Positions 50,723 to 57,863 of a stretch of 64,000 nt of DNA are shown here, in pieces. A program made the translations under genes and the position numbers. Position 1 is the first letter of the stretch, and each line of letters opens with the position of its first letter. This DNA is from Anaerolineaceae bacterium. Lineage in GTDB: Bacteria; Chloroflexota; Anaerolineae; Promineifilales; Promineifilaceae. The notes beneath the pieces are model-generated. The model did not search any database, was not told the DNA's origin, and worked only from the letters and a program-made list of their open reading frames with translations. The DNA is taken from NCBI GenBank assembly GCA_002699125.1, contig PABI01000123.1, forward strand, positions 62,001-126,000, read 5' to 3'.

Positions 50723-51808
50723 ATGAAACAAGTGTGCCTTTTGTGTGAGCGCGTTTCCCCCGACAATAATTTGTATTGCCAGGAAACCTACTGCCCAGCC
50801 GAGATGTCGCCCAATATTTTGGATTATGGTGAATGGTTGGGTGACATCGAAATTGTCAAGCCGGTTATGACCTTGCGTTCGGCCGTTTTGTATGAAGCCA
50901 CTCACCAAAAGAAAACTGTCTTTTTAAAGGTTGCCCATCCCGGCGAAGAAAATAAAGAGCGCCTGAAGCGGGAAGCTGACTTTCTAAAAAATATGCAGCT
51001 GCAAAAAAAGCAGCACAAATTTTTACCGGTTTTGCTGCCGCCCTATGCCAGCACCACCATTAAAGAGGATGCTTATGGCAAAGCGATGTTGCAGGGGCAT
51101 CTGCTCTATTTTTACTTGTTTGAGCATGTTGAAGGCGAGCCTTTGCGGGATGTGCTCACCAAAAACCCGCAGCTCTGGATTAACCACGTAGGTTGGCTAA
51201 TGATTAGTTTGGCAACGGCCGTTAACTTTCTCCACGCCAATAACTTTTACCATTTGGGCATCAGTCCTGACATTGTGCTGGTACAGTTTGATGATGAACC
51301 ACACGTTCCACGTATATTGCTGTTTGATCTGGGCGTGATGAGCGATGCCAACACCTTAAGCCACCATTGGCACCACTTCTTTGTGCCACCTGCCTATACG
51401 GCCCCGGAACTGTTGAACAGTTCTGGTGTTCGCGTCAGCCACGCCACCGATGTTTATGGTCTGGGGCTGACGCTGTATGAGCTTCTGGTAGGCCAACCCG
51501 CTTACAAATATAAACTGCACAGCGATCAGGAAGTGTATTGGGCTGTGCAAAACAACCGCCGCATCCACATGAATCGCATTGAGGACGTCAAAAAGGTAGC
51601 CCAAATCGCATTGCAGGCCACGGCTCCGGAAAAATCGCAGCGGCACCCGGATACGGCCGTTTTCATCAATGAGCTAAAAACCTACTTTGGTGCCGTGCCC
51701 GGCCCCAAGCCCAGCCGCTGGCCCAGCCTTAACACCATCTTGCTCATTATTGCCGGCATTCTGGCGGTTGCCTTTGTCATTGCCCTTGCCGTTTCCGTAA
51801 CCGTGTAA
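50723..51808 (+). CDS. Tail-anchored pseudokinase with N-terminal zinc motif
   Basis: 361 residues, ATG after GGAGG. N-terminal CLLCERVSP...YCQETYCPAE gives Cys5-x2-Cys8-x10-Cys19-x4-Cys24, a likely zinc site. A protein-kinase fold follows to ~310. The Lys of VFLKVAHPG is present, but the catalytic loop reads FYHLGISPD (His177-Leu-Gly179), so the essential Asp of HRD is lost and the Arg as well; Asp202 in FDLGVM remains. The P-loop glycines are also poor. A single TM lies at ~337-358 with almost nothing beyond it. It is probably catalytically dead. In Firmicutes type VII systems the EssB/YukC subunit is a membrane-anchored pseudokinase fold; this protein, divergent from the ATPase gene, may fill that place. 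It lacks EssB's extracellular domain. Confidence 0.82.
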   Translation: MKQVCLLCERVSPDNNLYCQETYCPAEMSPNILDYGEWLGDIEIVKPVMTLRSAVLYEATHQKKTVFLKVAHPGEENKERLKREADFLKNMQLQKKQHKFLPVLLPPYASTTIKEDAYGKAMLQGHLLYFYLFEHVEGEPLRDVLTKNPQLWINHVGWLMISLATAVNFLHANNFYHLGISPDIVLVQFDDEPHVPRILLFDLGVMSDANTLSHHWHHFFVPPAYTAPELLNSSGVRVSHATDVYGLGLTLYELLVGQPAYKYKLHSDQEVYWAVQNNRRIHMNRIEDVKKVAQIALQATAPEKSQRHPDTAVFINELKTYFGAVPGPKPSRWPSLNTILLIIAGILAVAFVIALAVSVTV

Positions 51809-51817
51809 CCTATTAGA

Positions 51818-51851
51818 AAAGGCGGATTTGAACTCACTCAAATCCGCCTTT
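51818..51851. terminator. Bidirectional terminator between convergent genes
   Basis: AAAGGCGGATTTGA (51818-51831) pairs perfectly with TCAAATCCGCCTTT (51838-51851), 14 bp with a 6-base loop and T/A runs at both ends. It serves the pseudokinase gene (plus) and the WXG100 cassette (minus). Confidence 0.85.
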
Positions 51852-51881
51852 GCAATATACCGTAAAGGCCAAGCTGCCAGA

Positions 51882-52184
51882 TTAATGGAAGCGTGTTGAC
51901 CCCAGTTCATCCCCCCGTTCATAGGCTTCAACGGAAGCATCCAAATCTTTATTGAATTCTTCGCATTTTTCGGCAATATCTTCAATTTGCGGCCGTATGC
52001 TATCGATGTAATGAGCCACCGCCAGGCCACCCACCATTCCCACAAATGCCGTTGCCTTCAAGACATTGGACAATGTTTCCATAGCCTTATTCACAGCCTG
52101 CAAAACATCCCCGATGGCTCCAAAATTCTTCGCCATGCCACGCACGGCGTCGGTGTCCATATATACGCCTTGTTGAGAGTCCAT
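51882..52184 (-). CDS. EspC-like/WXG100-type small protein with YxxxD tail
   Basis: 100 residues, start supported by GGAGG. Predicted helical hairpin, but no Trp-x-Gly in the turn; instead a hydrophobic glycine-rich middle (VLKATAFVGMVGGLAVAHYI) that could be membrane-active. The C-terminal helix carries VEAYERGDELGSTRFH, with Tyr-Glu-Arg-Gly-Asp matching the YxxxD/E export signal known from ESX substrates. It is the last of four small genes on the minus strand. Probably an EspC- or ESAT-6-like partner substrate exported with one of its neighbours. Confidence 0.7.
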   Translation of the reverse strand: MDSQQGVYMDTDAVRGMAKNFGAIGDVLQAVNKAMETLSNVLKATAFVGMVGGLAVAHYIDSIRPQIEDIAEKCEEFNKDLDASVEAYERGDELGSTRFH

Positions 52185-52227
52185 ATTAATTAAGCCTCCA
52201 AAGATATCGTCCTGGGGACGTTATTTA

Positions 52228-52560
52228 TTAAAAAATTCCGCCAAACAGATCGCCCAATGAGCTCACCATATTATTGACCTGCTCATCGGCACGGTCCATC
52301 ACGTCAATGGCGTTGTTGATATTTTTACTGAAAACATTGATACCATCACCAATTTTGCCAACGCCGGGCATCATAATGCTTGAAACTTCTTCAACAAAAG
52401 CATCGGCTCCCTTGCCAACCCAAACGCCGTCCATAACCTGCTGCACCATGGCCTGCATGGGGCTGTAAGCCTGCTCCTGTACAACATTAAACTGCTGCAT
52501 AAGCTGGGATAAGACATTTTCTACAACTTTGCGCGCAAAACGAATTAGTGCACCAATCAT
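52228..52560 (-). CDS. WXG100 family protein
   Basis: 110 residues, AAGGAG seven bases before ATG. The turn reads DGVWVGKGADAFVEEV with Trp-Val-Gly, then helix 2 (MMPGVGKIGDGINVFSKNIN) and a short glycine/Phe tail SSLGDLFGGIF. WXG100 proteins are small four-helix dimers exported folded by the EccC/EssC ATPase. No YxxxD/E tail; the segment DRADEQVNNMV sits where other members here have ADEE/AEEE. The N-terminal helix is unusually hydrophobic and basic (MIGALIRFARKVVENVL). Confidence 0.85.
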   Translation of the reverse strand: MIGALIRFARKVVENVLSQLMQQFNVVQEQAYSPMQAMVQQVMDGVWVGKGADAFVEEVSSIMMPGVGKIGDGINVFSKNINNAIDVMDRADEQVNNMVSSLGDLFGGIF

Positions 52561-52629
52561 TTTTTAGCTCCTTGAAATGGAAAAAGACCTTCGTCTGTAA
52601 ACGGAAGCTCTTTTGCCGCGAATAGGCTA

Positions 52630-52920
52630 TTAATACATACGCTCGGTAGATGTATCGGCGCTTCTCATATCTTCCATGGCTTTGTTGATGTCTTCAGCTA
52701 ATTCCTGAAATTTATCGGTAAGCCGGGAAATTGCCGGACACAACTTGCCACGAATCGCCTCGGTAAAGGCCGTGCCGCCCCGCCCCAACAATGCCCCATC
52801 TTCCATTTCATTAGCTACGTTTTGCATAGCTTGCATGGTGTCTTGAAGCTGCTCAACCCCTTGAAGGAAGGTTTTGTTCATATCTTCCATCAATCCATAA
52901 TCCATCTTAATTTCAGACAT
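52630..52920 (-). CDS. WXG100-like protein with LLG in place of WXG
   Basis: 96 residues, AAGGAG upstream. The helix-turn-helix is typical of WXG100, but the turn reads DGALLGRGGTAFTEAI, with Leu-Leu-Gly replacing Trp-x-Gly. The following GRGGTAF block aligns with GRGSDSF and GKGADAF of the neighbours, so homology is clear. The C-terminus ends RSADTSTERMY. Loss of Trp occurs in one partner of some known ESX heterodimers, so this may pair with a WXG-bearing neighbour. Helices are amphipathic with several Met. Confidence 0.75.
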   Translation of the reverse strand: MSEIKMDYGLMEDMNKTFLQGVEQLQDTMQAMQNVANEMEDGALLGRGGTAFTEAIRGKLCPAISRLTDKFQELAEDINKAMEDMRSADTSTERMY

Positions 52921-52940
52921 AATTTGCTCCTTTACTAAGT

Positions 52941-52991
52941 GCAGTTTGGCGAAAATTTGTTTCGATGTTCAACACCACTGCGCCAAACTGC
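52941..52991 (-). repeat. Inverted repeat between WXG100 genes
   Basis: GCAGTTTGGCG (52941-52951) and CGCCAAACTGC (52981-52991) are a perfect 11-bp inverted repeat with a 29-base loop, in the 124-bp gap between the first and second WXG100 genes. It may limit read-through so that the first product is made in excess. Confidence 0.6.
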
Positions 52992-53044
52992 TTAAAGTAC
53001 AGCGGACCCTAAAAGGCCCACATTAAGCTTTTACAAAGCTGTAC

Positions 53045-53344
53045 TTAGCTGGCTCGGAATGGGGAAGATGCTTCTTCCTCTGCCTGTTTTACAGTTTGCA
53101 CAATTTGCTTTGTTACCCGACTGGCCTCATCCAAAGCCTCCTGCAAACGTTGCGAAGCGGGTAATACTTCACTTTGCATTTCAGAAAAGAAGGAATCTGA
53201 ACCACGACCGATCCACCCTCCGTTTTGCAGTGGATCCATTGCGCCGCGAACTTTTTGCAGCATCTGCTGGATGGCCTGTGATTGATTAGCAAATTGATTT
53301 GCTAAATTCTCAAGCCGGTCATAATCTGCCCGAATCTCATCCAT
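53045..53344 (-). CDS. WXG100 family protein (first of the cassette)
   Basis: 99 residues, AAAGGA upstream. Canonical two-helix WXG100: NGGWIGRGSDSFFSEM with Trp-Ile-Gly at the turn, and helix 2 ending VKQAEEEASSPFRAS. About half the residues match the head of the glycine-rich protein at 39698, including the shared end EEASSxFR; that conserved tail may be the export signal since YxxxD/E is absent. It is the first gene after the divergent promoter region and so is probably expressed most strongly. Confidence 0.88.
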   Translation of the reverse strand: MDEIRADYDRLENLANQFANQSQAIQQMLQKVRGAMDPLQNGGWIGRGSDSFFSEMQSEVLPASQRLQEALDEASRVTKQIVQTVKQAEEEASSPFRAS

Positions 53345-53562
53345 TATCTATTTTTCCTTTGCGGCTGGTGAGTTCACCATACCGCCTCAGTTGGCTTGGT
53401 CAACAGACCATCAGAACGTGAGTAATTGACAAATAGTATAGTTGACTTGAAGGTTTGATGACTATATTGTATTGATATATTGAACTGCAAAGTTTTATAC
53501 AATCTGGGTCAGATAGAATTGATAGAATTTTACTGGTTTCCTCTGGACACTCTACGGGTAAC

Positions 53563-53591
53563 AGTGTAAAAAAGTAAAAATCATCTGTCAA
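53563..53591 (-). promoter_or_regulatory. Candidate sigma-70 promoter of the WXG100 cassette
   Basis: On the minus strand TTGACA, 17 bases, TACACT. The -35 is a perfect consensus match, the -10 matches at four of six positions. It points at the WXG100 gene starting at 53344. No experimental or comparative support. Confidence 0.35.
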
Positions 53592-53662
53592 GACATTATG
53601 CCGGTTGGTTTCTATGTAAAAGTCAAACAGCTTTTTGATCTTGCATCTGGCTTTTACTAAGG

Positions 53663-53711
53663 TAAATCACAAGATACGGTGCTTTCTTTTCAAACTCCTT
53701 TTGTGATTTGC
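53663..53711 (+). promoter_or_regulatory. Inverted-repeat element C (AAATCACA arms)
   Basis: TAAATCACAAG (53663-53673) and TTGTGATTTGC (53701-53711) are inverted copies about 27 bases apart, ending 39 bp before the VWA-FHA start. Same arms and spacing as elements A (13992) and B (50484). Confidence 0.5.
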
Positions 53712-53750
53712 TTCATCTCGTCAAACAACTTGCTCAGAGGTGCACACCTG

Positions 53751-55964
53751 ATGACAAAGAAGCGTATTGGTTTTTTCTTTCTGATAGGATGGCTGATTTT
53801 TTTACGGCCGTTCACCACCCATGCCCAAACCAATGGCGCCATCATCATTAACCATGTGGTGCCCACAGAAGGGGAGGAAAGCCTGGGGCTGGACGTTTTT
53901 TTTACGCTGACCGACAGCAACGGCCGTCCCCAACCCCAACCAGAAATTGAATCCGCCACCATTCAGCTGCTGGGCGGCAACAGCCAGCCCGTTCCCGTCC
54001 AGATTGCCGATCCGCAAACCCCCGTCTTCATCGCCCTGCTATTGGATACCAGCGGCAGTATGCAAGACGTGATAGAGCAGGTAAGAACGGCCGCAAAATC
54101 AGCCATCGACAACGCTCCGCCCACGGCCCACTTCGCCGTCATTCCGTTTAACGAAACCAGCGTCCCCATTCAAGATTTCACCGACAACCACATTCGCGTC
54201 AAAGATGTTATTGATACCGTCCAGGCCATTCCCAACCGGGGCACCTGCCTCTATGATTCGGTCTTTGACGCTATTCAACGCCTGGATCAGCAGATCAGCA
54301 GCCCGCAGGAACGGCGCGCCATCATTCTTTTTACCGATGGACAAGACCAGTTGACCGTGGACAGCCCCGAACCTTGCAGCACCCATACTTATAATGAAGT
54401 GATTAGCGCGGCACGGCCGTCGGCCGACATTTCCACCATTACCCCCATCCACACCATCGGCATTTACAACCAATCAGAAGCCGAGCTAAATGTGGGGGAA
54501 CTGCGCAACATGGCTGCCGAAACCTCAGCTTTTTCGGCCATTGGCAACCAGTCCAACCTGAACAGTTTATTTCAAGAAATTATTGCCGGTCTAAACAGCC
54601 AACTGTTAGCCCGTGGGCAGGTTTTCCCGCAGCAAGGCGAAAATCAGGCCGTGCTTTCCATTAAATTACGCAATAATGATACACCTATCAGCGCCACCTT
54701 CAACTTCTTCTCCAGCAAAAATTATGATCTACTCCCGCCGCCAGTAGCCACCGCTATCTCCAATTTTCAATACAATGCGGCCACCAACGTGTACACCCTC
54801 TCGTTAAGCGTGGGCAGCGCCGAAACCGTTCGCCAGGTTATCATCAACGTCTGGGACGTACGCGGTGGCACCCAGGTTGCCGGCGACCAGATTTTTGAAG
54901 ACCCGGATTCGACACTAATTGTAGAAATCGACGGCAGCAATCTTCAGGCCGAGCGGGAGTACAGTATCCATGTCCAGGCGCTCAACCAGGAAGATTTTCT
55001 GATTCAGAATGAAGAGGGCGAAACGCTTTTAGCTGAACGCGAATTTACCCATAGTCCTCCACTCTCTGTCCCCTTTACGATTCAAGCAGTAACCCCAGAT
55101 TTTGAAAACGGCCTCTTTTATATTGATTTGGATGTGCCGGAAGCCGGCCGCGTACAAACGTATGAGGGATTCATTGTCGATGACAGCACCGGCAGCAAAA
55201 TCCACGATTTTGGCCCGACCCTTTTTACCGGCGAGCGTCTCCAGGAGCAGCTGCCCGAGGCCATTCGATCGGCCGAAGTACCCGGCACCTACCGGGTCAC
55301 GGTTTATCTGCTCACGGCCGATCAGCAGCGCTCCGAAAATACCTATGACGATTTCAAGCCAATCCCGCCTGAACCACCGGGGTTTTTCACGAGGGCGTTT
55401 ACTGCGCTCACAGCTAATCCCATCTACCTGGGCATCATTGCGCTCATCGTTGTAAGCCTGGGCGGCGTGCTGTTTTTCAGCAGTAGGAAAAAGAAGGAGC
55501 AGGAACCGGTCATTGTCCGACCTCCGGTAGACAAATCAATTGTCTGGTCCGAGGCAGACTACGATCGGAGCAAGCTGATGCCCCGGCAAAATGTATCGCC
55601 CGACGAGGAAGAATTCCTGACACCCCTGGCTGCCAAACCGGCTGCAACCGGCACAGGCGCGCGGCTGCGTCTAAAAGTGGTGCAAACCACTGGCGCAACG
55701 CTAGACAAAATTATAGACACATTTCCCTTTACGATTGGGCGCGAAGGCAGCGATCTTGACATCGGTGGCGATCCACGCATATCACGGAAACATGTAAAGA
55801 TTTCCTGGCAGGACGACGGCTTTTTTATAACCGATCTTGGTGGGGTCAACGGCACGATTTTAGGCAACCAAAAGCTGCCAGCTAATACCCCGACGCCTTT
55901 AGGCAAGCACAAGACCGTGCGCCTCTCTTCACAAACACATCTGGAAGTCGAACACTTGGCATGA
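53751..55964 (+). CDS. VWA domain and FHA domain membrane protein
   Basis: 737 residues from ATG 53751, which gives a signal peptide MTKKRIGFFFL...FTTHAQ; an upstream in-frame start would spoil it. The VWA domain (~84-265) has an intact MIDAS: LLDTSGSMQ, Thr in the TCLYD loop and FTDGQD. A middle region of two or three beta-sandwich-like repeats (about 280-540) leads to one TM (~555-577, IYLGIIALIVVSLGGVLFF). The cytosolic tail carries an FHA domain (~640-737): FTIGREGSDLDIGGDPRISRKHVKI and DLGGVNGTIL. So the protein couples an extracellular ligand- or protein-binding module to phospho-Thr reading inside. It overlaps the downstream kinase start by 4 bp (ATGA), so the two are made together. 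Confidence 0.9.
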   Translation: MTKKRIGFFFLIGWLIFLRPFTTHAQTNGAIIINHVVPTEGEESLGLDVFFTLTDSNGRPQPQPEIESATIQLLGGNSQPVPVQIADPQTPVFIALLLDTSGSMQDVIEQVRTAAKSAIDNAPPTAHFAVIPFNETSVPIQDFTDNHIRVKDVIDTVQAIPNRGTCLYDSVFDAIQRLDQQISSPQERRAIILFTDGQDQLTVDSPEPCSTHTYNEVISAARPSADISTITPIHTIGIYNQSEAELNVGELRNMAAETSAFSAIGNQSNLNSLFQEIIAGLNSQLLARGQVFPQQGENQAVLSIKLRNNDTPISATFNFFSSKNYDLLPPPVATAISNFQYNAATNVYTLSLSVGSAETVRQVIINVWDVRGGTQVAGDQIFEDPDSTLIVEIDGSNLQAEREYSIHVQALNQEDFLIQNEEGETLLAEREFTHSPPLSVPFTIQAVTPDFENGLFYIDLDVPEAGRVQTYEGFIVDDSTGSKIHDFGPTLFTGERLQEQLPEAIRSAEVPGTYRVTVYLLTADQQRSENTYDDFKPIPPEPPGFFTRAFTALTANPIYLGIIALIVVSLGGVLFFSSRKKKEQEPVIVRPPVDKSIVWSEADYDRSKLMPRQNVSPDEEEFLTPLAAKPAATGTGARLRLKVVQTTGATLDKIIDTFPFTIGREGSDLDIGGDPRISRKHVKISWQDDGFFITDLGGVNGTILGNQKLPANTPTPLGKHKTVRLSSQTHLEVEHLA

Positions 55965-57862
55965 CGGAAGAACTTGTTGGGCAGCAAATAGACCAGTACC
56001 GGATTGAACGCCATCTCGCCCGAGGCGGGATGGCCGATGTTTATTTGGCGCGGGACGTGTACTTGCAGCGGCCGGTGGCGCTAAAGATCATGCTGTCTGC
56101 CTTAACCCAAGACCAGGAGTTAACGGCCCGGTTCCAGCGGGAAGCACAGGCAATTGCCAAACTCAACCACCCCAACATTATCCAAATTTACACAACGGGG
56201 CTGACGACAAACGGATTGCCTTATCTGGCCATGCAATATATCCCTGGCGGCTCGCTGCAGGAGGAGATGACCCAACTTGCCGGCAACGCCAGGTCGCTCT
56301 CCACGCAGCGGGTGCTCACGCTGGCCGGACAGGTGGCCGACGCCCTGCGGGCCGCCCATAAAGCGGGCATTATTCATCGTGATTTAAAGCCAAGCAATAT
56401 TTTACTGCGGGAGGACGGCACGGCCGTTGTCACAGATTTAGGTATCGCTGCCGTGCAAGAAGCGTCGGCCCGCCTCACGCGCACCGGGCACGTGATGGGC
56501 ACACCTTACTACATGTCGCCGGAACAAGCCACGGGCAAGCCGGTAGACGGCCGTGCCGATATTTATGCCCTGGGCGTGATTTTGTACGAAATGCTCAGTG
56601 GCACCGTGCCGTTTAAAGCCGACAGCCCCCTGGCCGTGCTGAGCCAGCACCTGTACGAACCACCGCCGCCCCTGGTTGAACGTCGCCGCGATTTAAGCGT
56701 CGCCACCTACCAAACTGTGGAAATGTGCCTGCAAAAAGAGCCCGAGAAACGGTTCCAAACGGCCGAACAGCTGCGCGCCGCCCTCAACCAGGCATTGCAA
56801 GCCGAAACCAACCCACGCCTGCAAGCAACCGAGCTTTTGGACACGCCCACGCGACAGGTCGCTGTTACCTCGCCTGCTGAGCCTGTTGAACCGGCCACCC
56901 CCGTTACCCCTACCAAACGCCGGCTGCCCGCCTGGCTGCCTTATGCCGGGGGCGCAGCCGCTGCGGTGGTGCTTATTTTGGCAGCCGTTCTGCTCTGGCC
57001 CGGTGGTGATGATGACGGCAACGAACTGCCTACGGCCGTTTCCCAATCAACCGGTCCCTCCGATTTAGCCATTACGGTTTTCCCTACGTCTACCTCGCCT
57101 GTTGAACCCACAGAGATAGTTGCTCCGGCAGATACGGCCGTGCCCAACGCCACCGATACCCCACCACCCAGCAGCACGCCACCGCCAACCCCCATTCCAC
57201 CGATCGTCACGACCAACGCCAACGCCCCTTTCTTTAGTTCCGCTCCCACCATTGACGGCAACCTGAACGAATGGCTGGGCGTCACGTCTGTCCTGGCGGC
57301 GCACCGCACCTTTGAGGATGCCGGTTGGGACGGCAGCGAAGATTTAACCGCTGCCTGGCAGCTGGCCTGGGACAACAGCTATCTTTACCTGGCCGTCACC
57401 GTTTCCGACGATATTCACGCTCAAAACCAAAGCGGTAATCTTATTTTTCAGGGTGATAGTGTAGACATGCAGCTAGACACCAACCGCCAGGGCGATCTGA
57501 GCAGCAGTTTAAGCAGTGATGATTTCCAAATCACCTTCTCGCCAGGCGATTTTAACACCCTGCCGCCGTCTGCCTTCCGCTGGACGGCGGACAGTAACGG
57601 CAGCATTGTGAATGCGCCGGATCACGGTATTATTGTGCAGGCGCAGCGCACCGGAACAGGCTATACAATCGAAGCGGCCGTTCCCTGGCGTGACTTAAAC
57701 ATGACCCCCAGCACCGGCATGGTGCTGGGCGCCTCGTTGAACGCCACGGATAATGACCAGGTGGGCACGGCCGTACAAGAAGTTTTTTACTCTCACGTTG
57801 CCAGTCGTACCTTACTCAGCCCCAACACCTGGGGGACATTGACGCTTACATCAGGAAACTAA
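55961..57862 (+). CDS. Transmembrane Ser/Thr protein kinase with CBM9-like ectodomain
   Basis: 633 residues, start overlapping the VWA-FHA stop. Kinase domain ~12-275: LARGGMADVYLA, VALKIML, IIHRDLKPSN, TDLGIA and GTPYYMSPEQ. TM at about 322-346 (PYAGGAAAAVVLILAAVLLW), a Pro/Thr linker, and from ~430 a CBM9-like beta-sandwich (APTIDGNLNEWLGVTSV; LAWDNSYLYLAVTVSDDIHA; GDSVDMQLDTNRQGD; GYTIEAAVPWRDL). CBM9 domains bind the ends of sugar chains, so a glycan ligand is likely. The co-translated VWA-FHA protein is the obvious phospho-partner. The next kinase starts 1 bp after this stop. Confidence 0.93.
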   Translation: MTEELVGQQIDQYRIERHLARGGMADVYLARDVYLQRPVALKIMLSALTQDQELTARFQREAQAIAKLNHPNIIQIYTTGLTTNGLPYLAMQYIPGGSLQEEMTQLAGNARSLSTQRVLTLAGQVADALRAAHKAGIIHRDLKPSNILLREDGTAVVTDLGIAAVQEASARLTRTGHVMGTPYYMSPEQATGKPVDGRADIYALGVILYEMLSGTVPFKADSPLAVLSQHLYEPPPPLVERRRDLSVATYQTVEMCLQKEPEKRFQTAEQLRAALNQALQAETNPRLQATELLDTPTRQVAVTSPAEPVEPATPVTPTKRRLPAWLPYAGGAAAAVVLILAAVLLWPGGDDDGNELPTAVSQSTGPSDLAITVFPTSTSPVEPTEIVAPADTAVPNATDTPPPSSTPPPTPIPPIVTTNANAPFFSSAPTIDGNLNEWLGVTSVLAAHRTFEDAGWDGSEDLTAAWQLAWDNSYLYLAVTVSDDIHAQNQSGNLIFQGDSVDMQLDTNRQGDLSSSLSSDDFQITFSPGDFNTLPPSAFRWTADSNGSIVNAPDHGIIVQAQRTGTGYTIEAAVPWRDLNMTPSTGMVLGASLNATDNDQVGTAVQEVFYSHVASRTLLSPNTWGTLTLTSGN

Positions 57863-57863
57863 A

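Larger units (their letters stand above)
53345..53750. promoter_or_regulatory. Divergent control region of the WXG100 cassette and VWA-FHA gene
   Basis: This 406-bp AT-rich spacer holds promoters for both directions. Leftward, TTGACA (minus strand, 53586-53591) and TACACT (53563-53568) lie 17 bases apart, giving a ~210-base leader to the first WXG100 gene. Rightward, inverted-repeat element C lies 40 bp before the VWA-FHA start. I saw no exact ACGGCCGT palindrome and no RNA gene here. Confidence 0.4.

Noticed and set aside
53665-53711. CRP/FNR-type site (TGTGA-N6-TCACA)
   Set aside because: The TGTGA and TCACA halves are in the reverse orientation order and about 27-31 bases apart, not 6. 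They were kept as a separate inverted-repeat element instead.
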